Assembly: GCA_023382655.1 (NCBI GenBank) | Contig: JAHDWK010000028.1 | Span: 26,799 to 90,798 of the forward strand | DNA: 64,000 nt | Direction: 5' to 3' | Source of the DNA: Anaerolineae bacterium | Lineage (GTDB): Bacteria > Chloroflexota > Anaerolineae > Promineifilales > Promineifilaceae | Shown here: positions 31,401 through 39,609 of the stretch, one piece after another | How the letters are laid out: every line of letters begins with the position of its first letter | Numbering within the stretch: position 1 is the stretch's first letter | Program-made: the position numbers and the translations under genes | The notes under the pieces: model-generated | Databases searched by the model: none | Seen by the model: the letters and a program-made list of their open reading frames with translations, nothing else | What the model was told of the DNA's origin: nothing

Positions 31401-32620
31401 TGACGGCCGTGGCTTTTACCGAAGATGGGTTACGGCTGGCGACGGCGGGCGCAGATAGTTCGGCCAAAGTGTGGGATGTAGCCGCGGAGCGCGCCATTCT
31501 GACGCTTTCCGGGCACAATGGGGCGCTGACGGCCGTTTCCTTTTACCCCGATGGCGGCCGGTTGGTGACAGCAGGTACCGATGGTACCGCCCGCATCTGG
31601 AATGCGGAAACCGGGCTGGAGCCGTTGGTGCTCACTGAGCATCGCGGTGGGGTGAATAGTGTGCGTTTTAATGCGGCGGGCACGGCCGTGACCACTGCCA
31701 GCAACGACCAGACCGCCCGTGTGTGGGATAGCGCCAATGGTGAAGTGTGGCTAACGCTGACGGCGTTTACCAATGCCGTGAACGTGGCCGAATTCCATCC
31801 CACGCAACCGATTGTGGCCACTGCTGCGCAGGATACGGTGGTGCGCCGGTTTGATTTGACCAGCGGTGAACAACTGTTGCCGCTGTATTTCCACCCGGAC
31901 ATTGTCAATGATCTGGCTTATAGCTCGGACGGTATGCTGTTGGCTACGGCTGGGCAGGATGGCGTGGTGCGCATTTGGGATACCATCAGTGGTCAGGTGA
32001 CGCAGGAATTGGCGCATCAAGCGCCGGTAGCTACGGTAACGTTTAATACTGACGGTTCACAATTGGTGGCTGCCAGTGGCGAGACGGCCGTGATTTGGGA
32101 GTTGGCTACAGGGGAAAGCGCGCCGCCTATTTCCGGGCATAATGGGCTTATTCACCATGCCGTTTTCAGCCCGGATGGGCGGCTGGCCACGGCGGGTGCG
32201 GATGGTCTGGTGAAACTGTGGGATTTGCAAAGCGGCGAACTGGTGCGCACCTTTTCCGGGCACAGTGGGCCGGTATTGTGGGTGGCGTTTAACAGTGAGG
32301 GATCACAGTTGGCGACGGCGAGCGTGGATAGAACGGCGCGGCTGTGGGATGTGACTACGGGTAATGTGCTGCGCACCATTTTAGGGCATACGTCGGCGGT
32401 AACGGCCGTGGCCTTTAGCCCGGACGACACCGCCTTAGCCTCGGCCAGCCTGGACAGCACCACCCGCATCACCCCGCTGACCACGATTGATGTATTGATC
32501 ACCCAGGCATGGGGGCGGCTGGCCCGGCCGTTGTCCCCGGCGCAGTGTGCGCAGTATTTACATGGACAACCGTGTTTCACCATTGATATTAGCGGGCCGC
32601 CGCCAACGGCCGTGCCGTGA
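28496..32620 (+). CDS. nSTAND1 NTPase - TM - double WD40 propeller protein
   Basis: This 1374-aa partner of the preceding gene starts at GTG 28496 with AAGGA upstream. The N-terminal domain (LRTAHRDLLQERRNEN, FIERGQVAGVYL, EAQNLLDFWSNEIYH) matches that of the FGE protein. The nSTAND1 ATPase has GPSGSGKTSLVLAGLLP (~140-156), VFIVDQFEEIFTLC (~227), TMRTDLESNLLRM and LEIAHEALVRNWPRLIGWL. A membrane helix lies at ~556-577 and an Ala-rich coiled stalk at ~580-700. Fourteen WD repeats follow (~742-1330), enough for two seven-bladed propellers, for example LAGHTGAVND...DDTTVKIWNA and LSGHNGALTA...DGTARIWNA. The end is PAQCAQYLHGQPCFTI. The propellers would face outside and sense ligands. ACGGCCGT is abundant, mostly as TAV and DGR codons. 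Confidence 0.92.
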   Translation: MTQPDPFATLNELRTAHRDLLQERRNENVNNTLLLEQLKLFIERGQVAGVYLQGEDERWEAQNLLDFWSNEIYHLTQEDIAATLMEYDPAQAPELDDALCPYIGLDPFDTAVHNLFFGREPLIKNMVERLETNRFLAVSGPSGSGKTSLVLAGLLPALQAGGLADSQDWLYLPPLVPGSDPVASLIRLLRTADNTGGWVAETTKKLLTTPSTLTDLINRRAQGRRTVFIVDQFEEIFTLCQDQARRQAFMDALLYLAQSPENNHMLVLTMRTDLESNLLRMAEFQTAYAGAQLRVTTMNATELRQAIQQPAELVGLKFEDGLVEQLVSDVLGEPAALPLLQFTLLKLWEKRDRNRVTWQAYTELGGGRDALANSADRLYNNLNPAEQRIARRILLKMVRPTQGLDVVRNRVQRQQLYEPTLGPARVDYVVNHFARERLIRLTPGDTSDTDQLEIAHEALVRNWPRLIGWLEEDRVALRHRLRLTEMAEQWDVLGRDESALLRGLVLEEAQQYVDLSELEKAFVAASVTAVKQEEIAREEARQRELEQTRQFARRLSVLVVALAFVFLIALGFAVLARRNALEAEQNAQIAQNNAATAVANEQAAQDAQSTAVANANIAAQNQATAEAAQSLAEANAALAATAEAEANQQRQIAEGERDLAEISAQAAMDARATAEANEELAQANFRLAAARELAAAAISQLGSDPQLGLLLALEAVETTLSAGDPPPSEAADTLYRAVQASQLVSTLAGHTGAVNDTAVSPDGRWVATVSDDTTVKIWNALTGQEVHTLSGHQSPITSLAFSPNSAHLATGGAGGQVIVWDVLAGTLVRAMRGEDDGGVRAVAFHPDGERVAAGYQAGTARMWDFTTGQSLLRQFEHNRPVNDVLFLGDGSRLVTGGEDGIVVVQNSSTGVPIFSFVAEFDSEGLPVAVNDIAASADGRLIAAAKANGIARIWQGEELLATLSGHNGPVTAVAFTEDGLRLATAGADSSAKVWDVAAERAILTLSGHNGALTAVSFYPDGGRLVTAGTDGTARIWNAETGLEPLVLTEHRGGVNSVRFNAAGTAVTTASNDQTARVWDSANGEVWLTLTAFTNAVNVAEFHPTQPIVATAAQDTVVRRFDLTSGEQLLPLYFHPDIVNDLAYSSDGMLLATAGQDGVVRIWDTISGQVTQELAHQAPVATVTFNTDGSQLVAASGETAVIWELATGESAPPISGHNGLIHHAVFSPDGRLATAGADGLVKLWDLQSGELVRTFSGHSGPVLWVAFNSEGSQLATASVDRTARLWDVTTGNVLRTILGHTSAVTAVAFSPDDTALASASLDSTTRITPLTTIDVLITQAWGRLARPLSPAQCAQYLHGQPCFTIDISGPPPTAVP

Positions 32621-33289
32621 TTAGATGAATGTAGCGATCTGTTCCAGGGGTTTTTTGGTGATGGCGGGGACCTGCACGTTTTCAATGGGGTAGCCAACAA
32701 CGAGGATGAGGTACGGCCGTTCGTTTTTCGGCCGGTCTATTATCTCGTTCAAGAAACCCATGGGGCTGGGGGTGTGGGTGAGGGTGGCTAACCCGGCCAT
32801 GTGGCAGGCGGCCACCAGAAAGCCGGTGGCAATGCCCACCGATTCCTGCACGTAATAATTTTTTACATGTTCCCCATCTTCGCGCACGGAATAACTTTTG
32901 GCCATGACCACAATGAGAATGGGCGCTTCTTCCAAAAATGGTTTGTGCCAGTCGGTGGCAAAGGGTTCTAACGCTTCCAGCCACTCTTGGGGGGCGCGCC
33001 GTTCATAAAAATCGCGCTCTTCTTCTTCGGCCGCTTCCCGGATTTGTTTCTTGATCGCCGGATCGGAGACGACGACAAAGTGCCAGGGCTGCAAATTCGC
33101 GCCGTTAGGGGCTGTACCGGCGGTGAGCAAACATTGTTCAATCACGGCGCGGGGCACTTCCCGGCTGGCGTATTCACGCACGGTACGCCGCCGCCGCATT
33201 GTGGTGTAAAATTCCGCCGCCCGCTGCCGCATTTCCTCTATGGGATATTCTTGATATTCTGTATGGGGTACAAATTTTGCTTCGCTCAT
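32621..33289 (-). CDS. Nitroreductase, iodotyrosine-deiodinase-like
   Basis: This 222-aa FMN-dependent nitroreductase-fold enzyme starts at ATG 33289. The FMN-binding N-terminus MRRRRTVREYASREVPRAVI and TAGTAPNGANLQPWHFVVVSD, the active-site lid EEEERDFYERRAPQEWLEAL, and YYVQESVGIATGFLVAACHM with THTPSPMGFL follow the pattern of the IYD subgroup rather than NfsB or BluB. IYD proteins reductively dehalogenate halotyrosines, but bacterial members have unclear natural substrates. It is transcribed opposite to the nSTAND operon and convergent with it, with the two coding regions abutting at 32620/32621. No redox partner gene is adjacent. Confidence 0.88.
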   Translation of the reverse strand: MSEAKFVPHTEYQEYPIEEMRQRAAEFYTTMRRRRTVREYASREVPRAVIEQCLLTAGTAPNGANLQPWHFVVVSDPAIKKQIREAAEEEERDFYERRAPQEWLEALEPFATDWHKPFLEEAPILIVVMAKSYSVREDGEHVKNYYVQESVGIATGFLVAACHMAGLATLTHTPSPMGFLNEIIDRPKNERPYLILVVGYPIENVQVPAITKKPLEQIATFI

Positions 33290-33358
33290 GTTGAATTTAA
33301 TCTCCCTGCCTGATGTGGAGTGGATGATAGCGGAATTTCCCACGAATGACCACGTATC

Positions 33359-33392
33359 AGACCTGACAGGTTTTTGAAAACCTGTCAGGTCT
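33359..33392. terminator. CCTGACAGG-family hairpin before esterase gene
   Basis: AGACCTGACAGGTTTT and AAAACCTGTCAGGTCT form a perfect 16-bp stem. It sits between divergent genes, 16 bases before the esterase start, so it is not placed like a terminator of a known gene and is better regarded as a dispersed repeat. Confidence 0.55.
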
Positions 33393-33407
33393 TGGAAGAG
33401 GAAGAGT

Positions 33408-34343
33408 ATGAAATATGCACTCTGGATTGTCATTTTGTGGCTGCTGGTGGCGTGTAGCCAGGCAGAGACAACACCTACGCCGACGGTCACGGCCGAACCC
33501 ACGCCTACGCCGACCCCGGTTCCCACGCCTACGTTTGATGCCGCCAAATTGGGCAGCGCGGAACTGGATGTGACCTATTGCGCGCCCGACGGCCGTGAGC
33601 AAAAGCTCGACATCTACTACCCCTCCTCCGGCGGTCCCTGGCCGGTGCTGCTCTATGTGCATGGCGGTAGCTGGCGCGAAGGGGATAAAGCGGAAGGAGA
33701 AGGTTGGCGCGGCCTGAATGAGCAGGGGATTTTGGTGGCCTCGGTGAACTATCGCATGGCGGCTGAGGGCAAATTCCCGGTGATGATTGAAGATGTGCAG
33801 TGCGCGGTGCGGTATTTGCGGGCGCACAGCGCCGATTTCAACATTGACCCGGATCGCATGGCGGCGGTGGGGGCCAGCGCCGGTGGACATCTGGTGGCGT
33901 TGTTAGGCACGGCCGATGAGACGGCCGTGTGGGAGCAAAGCGAATACGCCGACCAATCCAGCCGGGTGCAGGCAGTGATCACCCTGGCCGGACTGTTTGA
34001 TTTTACGGTCAGTCTACCGGGGGGTACGAACTCGGCCGTGTATTACGCTTTTGGTGGGCTGGCCGGAGACGGATCGCCGGAGATGGCTGCTGCCAGCCCG
34101 GTGACGTACATCACGGCCGATGACCCACCCTTTCTCATTTTGCATGGGGATAATGATGGCATTGTGCCGATGGCGCAGAGCGAGATTTTGCATGAACGGC
34201 TGACGGCCGTTGGTGTCCCGGCCACCCTGGTCATTGTGCAAAACGGTGACCACAGCCTGGGCGGGGCGAACGCCAGCCCCACCCAAGCGGAAATCAACGA
34301 GATGATTGCCGTCTTCCTGGCCGAAAATTTGCTCGCGCAGTAG
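33408..34343 (+). CDS. Exported alpha/beta-hydrolase (BD-FAE-type esterase)
   Basis: This 311-aa lipoprotein has the signal MKYALWIVILWLLVAC, an unusual pure PT-repeat linker (TPTPTVTAEPTPTPTPVPTP) and a hydrolase domain. The oxyanion motif is YVHGGSWREGDK, the nucleophile elbow GASAGGH, the Asp is in LHGDNDGIVP and the His in NGDHSLGG. This is the layout of bacterial feruloyl/acetyl-ester hydrolases that strip esters from plant polymers. AAGAGGAAGAG precedes the ATG. The next gene encodes a glycosidase-like lipoprotein and two sugar permeases follow, so carbohydrate use is a reasonable context. Confidence 0.88.
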   Translation: MKYALWIVILWLLVACSQAETTPTPTVTAEPTPTPTPVPTPTFDAAKLGSAELDVTYCAPDGREQKLDIYYPSSGGPWPVLLYVHGGSWREGDKAEGEGWRGLNEQGILVASVNYRMAAEGKFPVMIEDVQCAVRYLRAHSADFNIDPDRMAAVGASAGGHLVALLGTADETAVWEQSEYADQSSRVQAVITLAGLFDFTVSLPGGTNSAVYYAFGGLAGDGSPEMAAASPVTYITADDPPFLILHGDNDGIVPMAQSEILHERLTAVGVPATLVIVQNGDHSLGGANASPTQAEINEMIAVFLAENLLAQ

Positions 34344-34345
34344 CC

Positions 34346-34380
34346 CGATTTTCCAAATCGGGTGGCGATTTGGAAAATCG
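34346..34380. repeat. 15-bp perfect hairpin between esterase and glycosidase genes
   Basis: CGATTTTCCAAATCG and CGATTTGGAAAATCG are perfect complements around GGTGG, directly after the esterase stop. Related hairpins with a CGATTTGGmAAATCG core occur at 50029-50053 and, more loosely, at 5158-5180. Confidence 0.6.
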
Positions 34381-34407
34381 CCTTACATTTTTGCAGGAGA
34401 AATGGAG

Positions 34408-36198
34408 ATGCTGAATAGTTACAGGAGAGTTGTTTGTTTTTTGGTGGTCACGGCCGTATTGTTGGCTGCTTGTGGTGAGGGGGCGGAAACGGCAACGGCC
34501 GTGCCCACCACTTCCCCCACCGCCACCACCGCGCCCACGCCCACAGCGCCGGAGAATTTGCCGACCGGTAATTTACCGGCGATTACGGCCGTGTCCCTTG
34601 ACCATCCTTCACTCCCCCGCTATGAATCGTTGGAAATGACGCTGGCGGTCACGGCCGAATACAGCAATCCTTATGATGCCCGCGAAGTGACCCTGGATGG
34701 TTTATTCACTGCCCCCGACGGATCAGAGATGACCGTGCCCGGTTTTTGGGACGGAGAAGAGGCGTGGCGCGTGCGTTTCACCCCGTCTCAGGGGGGCGAT
34801 TGGCGTTATCGCCTTTTGCTCACCGACGCTAACGGAACCAGCCAACCCACAGAGGGCACATTCACCGTCACCGCTTCCGACCATCATGGCTGGCTGCAAG
34901 CGGGCGATTGGGTGAATCCCGATTACAGCGGGCACTACCTGGTTTACCATGACGGCACACCCTTTTATGGCCTGGGGCATGCCGATGCACTCAATATTTT
35001 GATTGACGGTTTCAACATAGACGGTGGTGTTGGTCTTTTTCGTAACATGGTCGAAGCCGGTGAAAACTATGTGGTCTGGTGGCCCCTATACAGCGTTTCC
35101 CCGGTCAATAACAGCTATGATGATTACTCCGTCGCCAACCTCACCCTGATAGATACGGTGGTCAAAGATGCCCAGGCCAAAGGTGTTTTCCTCATCTTCA
35201 CCATCTGGGACCATCCCCAACTGCGCGATAATACGCATGATTGGGGGACAGGTAATTGGGTAAACAATGGGTTTAACAAATTGACCGATTTAGAATCCTT
35301 CTTCACCGATGATGAAGCCTGGGCCTGGCAGGAAAATCTGTACCGCTACATCATTGCCCGTTGGGGTTACAGCCCGGCCATTGGCCTGTGGCAGACCGTC
35401 TCCGAAATCAACGGCACCAATGCCTATGACCAGACCGACCCCTGGCACGAGAAAGTGAACGCTTATTTTGCGGAGAATGACCCCTACCGCCATCCCACCA
35501 CCGCCAGCCGCTCCGGAGATGTGGATTGGGAGGCAGGGCATCTGGCGATGGATGCGCCGCAAGTGCATCTGTATGATTTTGACAATGATGCGGTGGGCGC
35601 AGCGCAAGTATTGGCCGACTGGACCAGTCTGATGTTTAACCGGGCGGAAAAGCCGAATTGGGTGGGGGAATTTGGCGTAACGGGCAACAGCTATTACCCG
35701 GAATTGTTCCACAACTCCATCTGGGCGGCGCTGGCCACGGGGGCGGCGATGACGCCGGCCGAATGGAACAGTGGCGGTTCGTGGATGCGCATGTCGTCGG
35801 AGATGCTGGCTGACCTGAGCCGGTTGGGGGCGTTTGTGGCGGATTTGCCACTGGCGCAGTTAAAACCAACGGCCGTGACCCTCACCAGCAGCGACCCGGA
35901 AGTGCGTGGCTGGGGGGTCATTGGCGCAGACGGTGGGCTGTTTTGGGTGCAGGATTTTGCCCTGGAAGGCGCACCAATAGACCAGGTGCGGGCTGATGAA
36001 ACGGTGCGGCAGGGCGTCTCCGTGTCCATGGTGGGGATGGCGGCAGGGGTGTATGAGATACGGCCGTACCACACCTGGCAAGGCACATACCTGGACGCCT
36101 TCACGGTTGCATGTCTGGCCGACCAGCCCTGTACCATGCCCTTGCCGGATTTTGCCGATGATATGGCATTCAAAGTGATCAGAGAGATGGAAGATTAG
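34408..36198 (+). CDS. Glycoside-hydrolase-like lipoprotein (DUF5060 + TIM barrel)
   Basis: This 596-aa lipoprotein starts at ATG 34408, seven bases after AGGAGA. The lipobox is FLVVTAVLLAACGEG, followed by a Thr/Pro linker. Residues ~55-165 match the beta-sandwich DUF5060 (SLPRYESLEMTLAV, FWDGEEAWRVRFTPSQGGDW). A TIM barrel follows (FYGLGHADALN, GVFLIFTIWDHPQL, RYIIARWGYSPAIGLWQTVS). The two carboxylates expected in clan GH-A can be proposed as Glu in VSEINGTN (acid/base) and Glu in WVGEFGVTG (nucleophile). The polysaccharide is not identifiable. It probably feeds the permeases encoded next. Confidence 0.8.
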   Translation: MLNSYRRVVCFLVVTAVLLAACGEGAETATAVPTTSPTATTAPTPTAPENLPTGNLPAITAVSLDHPSLPRYESLEMTLAVTAEYSNPYDAREVTLDGLFTAPDGSEMTVPGFWDGEEAWRVRFTPSQGGDWRYRLLLTDANGTSQPTEGTFTVTASDHHGWLQAGDWVNPDYSGHYLVYHDGTPFYGLGHADALNILIDGFNIDGGVGLFRNMVEAGENYVVWWPLYSVSPVNNSYDDYSVANLTLIDTVVKDAQAKGVFLIFTIWDHPQLRDNTHDWGTGNWVNNGFNKLTDLESFFTDDEAWAWQENLYRYIIARWGYSPAIGLWQTVSEINGTNAYDQTDPWHEKVNAYFAENDPYRHPTTASRSGDVDWEAGHLAMDAPQVHLYDFDNDAVGAAQVLADWTSLMFNRAEKPNWVGEFGVTGNSYYPELFHNSIWAALATGAAMTPAEWNSGGSWMRMSSEMLADLSRLGAFVADLPLAQLKPTAVTLTSSDPEVRGWGVIGADGGLFWVQDFALEGAPIDQVRADETVRQGVSVSMVGMAAGVYEIRPYHTWQGTYLDAFTVACLADQPCTMPLPDFADDMAFKVIREMED

Positions 36199-36265
36199 TT
36201 AGCAGGAGACATTCGATTTCGGCCAGTTAAAGTTGCTAGAGAAATCGGATGTCGGACATGACCCT

Positions 36266-37201
36266 ATGAGCTATCCACAAATCAAAGAATTTCCCCAAAC
36301 CACCAGACGCCGTTTTCGCCTGGGGTATGACAAAACGACCGGCCTGCTGCTAATTTCACCCTGGCTGATAGGCTTCCTGCTCTTTAAGTTCCTGCCCATC
36401 CTGGCCTCGTTTGGTTTGTCCTTTACCGACTTTTATCTATTGGAACCAGACCAGACCCGGTTTGTTGGCCTGGAAAACTATACCCGGATATTGGATGACC
36501 GTGCCGTTGGCTTTCTGATTGTCTTCACCATCAATTCCGCCATTCGCACCATCCCCTTGCAGCTTGCCGCTTCCATTTTGTTGGCGGCCCTGCTCAACAG
36601 CCCCCGGCTCAAAGCGCGCACGGCGTTGCGTACCCTCTTTTTTCTGCCCAGCATTATTCCCAGTGTGGCCATTGCCTTTATGTGGTTTGGTTTTGCCGAC
36701 CCGAATATCGGCTGGTTAAACCGGTTTATTTTACGGCCGTTGGGCCTCACCGGCTTCAACGACCTCTATTCTGACTCTGCCTTTGCTCTGCTTTTGGCCA
36801 TCAACTCGCTCTGGGCCATCGGCCCTGGAATGCTCATCATGCTGGCGGCTATGCAAAGCGTCTCCTCCGAGATTCAAGAAGCCGCCCGCGTAGACGGCGC
36901 CGGTCCGTTAATGCGTTTTTTCCGCATTACCCTGCCCATGACCACCCCCGCCATTTTCTTCACCCTCGTCATCAATCTCATCGCTGTTTTTGGCGGCGTC
37001 ATCCTCCTGGATCGCGGCAACACCTTCGGCGGCGGCGGCTCACCCTTTAATAGCTACATCACAAGCTGGATATTTGAACAATGGCAATTGGGGTATGCGG
37101 CCAGTCTGTCCTGGGTCTTTTTTGTTTTGGTCATGATTGTAGTCGTCATTCTCTTCTCCACCTCCCGCCGTTGGGTCTACTATCCTGATAGGGAAGATTA
37201 A
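36266..37201 (+). CDS. Sugar ABC transporter permease, MalF type
   Basis: This is one of two transmembrane subunits of a CUT1-family importer. It is ~311 aa with six helices (LLLISPWLIGFLLFKFLPIL, LIVFTINSAIRTIPLQLAAS and others). The EAA loop that contacts the ATPase is EIQEAARVDGAGPLMRFFRI. The start is uncertain; ATG 36266 (MSYPQIKEF) gives the usual short cytoplasmic lead, and an in-frame TTG lies at 36233. The stop is three bases before the partner permease. Confidence 0.9.
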   Translation: MSYPQIKEFPQTTRRRFRLGYDKTTGLLLISPWLIGFLLFKFLPILASFGLSFTDFYLLEPDQTRFVGLENYTRILDDRAVGFLIVFTINSAIRTIPLQLAASILLAALLNSPRLKARTALRTLFFLPSIIPSVAIAFMWFGFADPNIGWLNRFILRPLGLTGFNDLYSDSAFALLLAINSLWAIGPGMLIMLAAMQSVSSEIQEAARVDGAGPLMRFFRITLPMTTPAIFFTLVINLIAVFGGVILLDRGNTFGGGGSPFNSYITSWIFEQWQLGYAASLSWVFFVLVMIVVVILFSTSRRWVYYPDRED

Positions 37202-37204
37202 ACA

Positions 37205-38284
37205 ATGCGTACACCATCCATTCTTACCAAACCATTCATCCCCCACACCTATCTCGGCCTGCGCCGCTGGGAAACATTGGGCACTGCCTTATTTAACCTG
37301 TTTGTATTTACCCTGCTCTTTGCTTATCTTTTCCCCCTTCTCTACATCGTCTCTACATCCTTCATGGAGAGTGCGCAGCTTCGTGATCGCAACGCGCCGC
37401 CCTACCCGGCGCGGCAGGTGCGTTTTGCCTATGAGGGCAGAGATCGTCTGGTTTATGACGTGCCTTTTGGTGATGAAATGCGCCAGTTGGCGCTGGTTGC
37501 GCCCGGTCGCACCAGCAGCGAGTTCATAGACCCGCAAAACCCCGACGTTGGCTTGATCCAGTGGCAGGGTAACTGGCGCGCCCTCATTGGTGTCTATGAG
37601 GCCCATTGGACACTGGAAAACTTTACCTTGCTTTTTGACTCTTTGCGCTTGCCGCAGATGTTGAAAAACACGTTGCTCCTGGCATTGATCACCGAAATTG
37701 GGGTCATGTTCTCTTCGATTGTGGTGGCTTATGGTTTTGCCCGTTTCCCGCTGCCCGGCGGCAATTTTCTGTTTTATTTGATGATCGCCACCATCCTCAT
37801 CCCCGAAAATGTGACACTCATCCCCACCTACTACATTTTTGTGCGCGTTTTGGAATGGGATGGTTCCTGGCTGCCGTTGGTTGTGCCGTTCTTTTTTGGC
37901 AACGCCGTCTACATCTTCCTGCTGCGCCAGAATTTCAAAAGCATTCCCAAAGACCTGGACGAAGCGGCCATGCTGGATGGCGCGGGGCCAATTCGCACCT
38001 TGTTCTCCGTCATTTTGCCGGAGTCCTGGCCGGTGGTCATCACCGTTTCCCTGCTCCATTTTTTCTACATTTGGAACGAAACACGGCAAGCCGCCCTTTA
38101 CCTGAGTTATCGCCGTGATTTGATCCCCATGTCCTTTGGCGTCCAGAGTTTTCAGTCGTTGTCCCCCATCATCAATCAGCTTGAGGCCAGCGCTCTGCTC
38201 ATTATGATTGTGCCGGTGCTGGTGCTGCTTTTCTCCCAGCGCTACTTTATGCGTAATCTGCTCATTACCGGCGCGGAGAGGTAG
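37205..38284 (+). CDS. Sugar ABC transporter permease, MalG type, with periplasmic insert
   Basis: This 359-aa second CUT1 permease has the EAA loop DLDEAAMLDGAGPIRTLFSV. Between the first helix and the conserved core lies a ~90-residue external segment (QLRDRNAPPYPARQVRFAYE through FIDPQNPDVGLIQWQGNWRA), well beyond the ~280-aa family norm. It is translated three bases after the first permease. Neither a binding protein nor an ATPase is in this cluster; the lipoprotein at 3.5-5.1 kb could serve it, and the ATPase is probably a shared MsmK-type subunit elsewhere. Confidence 0.9.
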   Translation: MRTPSILTKPFIPHTYLGLRRWETLGTALFNLFVFTLLFAYLFPLLYIVSTSFMESAQLRDRNAPPYPARQVRFAYEGRDRLVYDVPFGDEMRQLALVAPGRTSSEFIDPQNPDVGLIQWQGNWRALIGVYEAHWTLENFTLLFDSLRLPQMLKNTLLLALITEIGVMFSSIVVAYGFARFPLPGGNFLFYLMIATILIPENVTLIPTYYIFVRVLEWDGSWLPLVVPFFFGNAVYIFLLRQNFKSIPKDLDEAAMLDGAGPIRTLFSVILPESWPVVITVSLLHFFYIWNETRQAALYLSYRRDLIPMSFGVQSFQSLSPIINQLEASALLIMIVPVLVLLFSQRYFMRNLLITGAER

Positions 38285-38291
38285 CCAAACC

Positions 38292-39608
38292 ATGACCCAT
38301 ACACCCTCAAAACGCACCATAGTGATCATCTGGTTGGGGTGGGCCAGCATCATGCTGGCTTACCATGTGTTCGTTCCGGCCCGCTTTACCGTACTCCGAC
38401 CAGACAGGGCCTTAAGTTGGACGGCCGAGTCCACCCGCCTGGGCGGCGCGCAAGACGCCAAGTTTTATTTGCAGGAGCCATTTCTCAACCGGCATGTGGC
38501 CTGGGATTCGGAGTATTATCTGGCAATCGCGTTGGGAGGGTATGAAGACCCCCATGTGGATCGCGTGGGTGAGTCATTTGGCACAGTGCGCAGCGGTACC
38601 GGCTTCTGGCCGTTTGTGATCCCGGAAATTGTGGGCAGTGTGCGCCCCGGCATTCCCCTCAGTTATGCCTTTTTCCCCTTTTATCCGTTTTTGATGCGCT
38701 TGCTAACGCCGTTGTTTTCTTGGGGGGGGCTGACGCCGATTGCGGCTGCTTCATTAGCCGGAGTGGTCATTTCGTTGTTGGGGACGCTGGCGGCGGTGGT
38801 TTCTCTCTTTGAACTGGGCCGCGATGAACTGGGCGATGAAGGTGGACTGCGGGCCGCTTTTTATTTGCTCATCTTTCCCAGCGCATTTTTCCTGTCGGTG
38901 GTTTACACCGAGGGATTATTCCTGGGGCTGGCCTTTTCCAGTTTGCTGCTGATGCGGCGCGGGCATAGGGGATGGGCGGCGGCGCTGGCGGTATTGGCCA
39001 CGTTTACACGAGCGGCCGGGGTGGTGTTGGTGATTCCGCTGCTAATGTCGTGGGTAAAGGATGGGGAGTGGCTGGAATTGGATATGGAGTGGCGGCAGAT
39101 TTATTTTCGCGGGCTGCCCTGGAAGGCAATTGGCCGGGCGCTGGTGGTGTTTGCGCCGGCGCTGGCGTTTGCCGTCTGGCGGCTTTCTTACTTTGGCATG
39201 GCTTTTGGCCGGGTAGAAGAGGCGTTTTTTGGGCGTGGATTTCTTTCACTGGGGAGTACGTATGCTGCCTGGCGTGAGGCGTTTTATACGTTGTTTGGCA
39301 GTAATCCGCAAGCGACGGCGTATTATGTGGTGGAATTTGGGGCGATTATTCTGGCGTTTACCGCCTGTATTGCCGGTTTGCGGAAATACCCGGACCTGGC
39401 CTGGTTTGGGTTGCTGGTGGTGTTTTTATCATTCACCAGTGGCCCGGCACAAGGGATGCACCGTTATGTGTTGGCGGCGCCGCCGATCTTTTTGTTGTTG
39501 AGCCAATGGGGAGAACGGCCGTCCTTCGACCGCGTCTGGACGATTGCCAGTGTGTTGCTGCTGGGGGTGATGGGGACGATGTTTATGTTTGATATGTGGG
39601 CGGGGTGA
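38292..39608 (+). CDS. GT-C glycosyltransferase, PIG-V/mannosyltransferase-like
   Basis: This 438-aa membrane protein starts at ATG 38292, seven bases after the permease stop. It has about nine to eleven helices. Early motifs such as RHVAWDSEYYLAIALGGYED contain an acidic residue in the first external loop (WDSxxY), as in lipid-linked GT-C enzymes. AFFPFYPFLMRLLTPLFSWG, YLLIFPSAFFLSVVYTEGLF and LAVLATFTRAAGVVLVIPLL match the PIG-V-like bacterial family. It would transfer a sugar from a polyprenyl-phosphate donor outside the membrane; the acceptor is unknown. Confidence 0.8.
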   Translation: MTHTPSKRTIVIIWLGWASIMLAYHVFVPARFTVLRPDRALSWTAESTRLGGAQDAKFYLQEPFLNRHVAWDSEYYLAIALGGYEDPHVDRVGESFGTVRSGTGFWPFVIPEIVGSVRPGIPLSYAFFPFYPFLMRLLTPLFSWGGLTPIAAASLAGVVISLLGTLAAVVSLFELGRDELGDEGGLRAAFYLLIFPSAFFLSVVYTEGLFLGLAFSSLLLMRRGHRGWAAALAVLATFTRAAGVVLVIPLLMSWVKDGEWLELDMEWRQIYFRGLPWKAIGRALVVFAPALAFAVWRLSYFGMAFGRVEEAFFGRGFLSLGSTYAAWREAFYTLFGSNPQATAYYVVEFGAIILAFTACIAGLRKYPDLAWFGLLVVFLSFTSGPAQGMHRYVLAAPPIFLLLSQWGERPSFDRVWTIASVLLLGVMGTMFMFDMWAG

Positions 39609-39609
39609 T

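Noticed and set aside
30700..32600. Kinase or nuclease effector hidden in the WD40 protein
   Set aside because: The C-terminus consists wholly of WD repeats and a short Cys-containing end; no catalytic motif was found.
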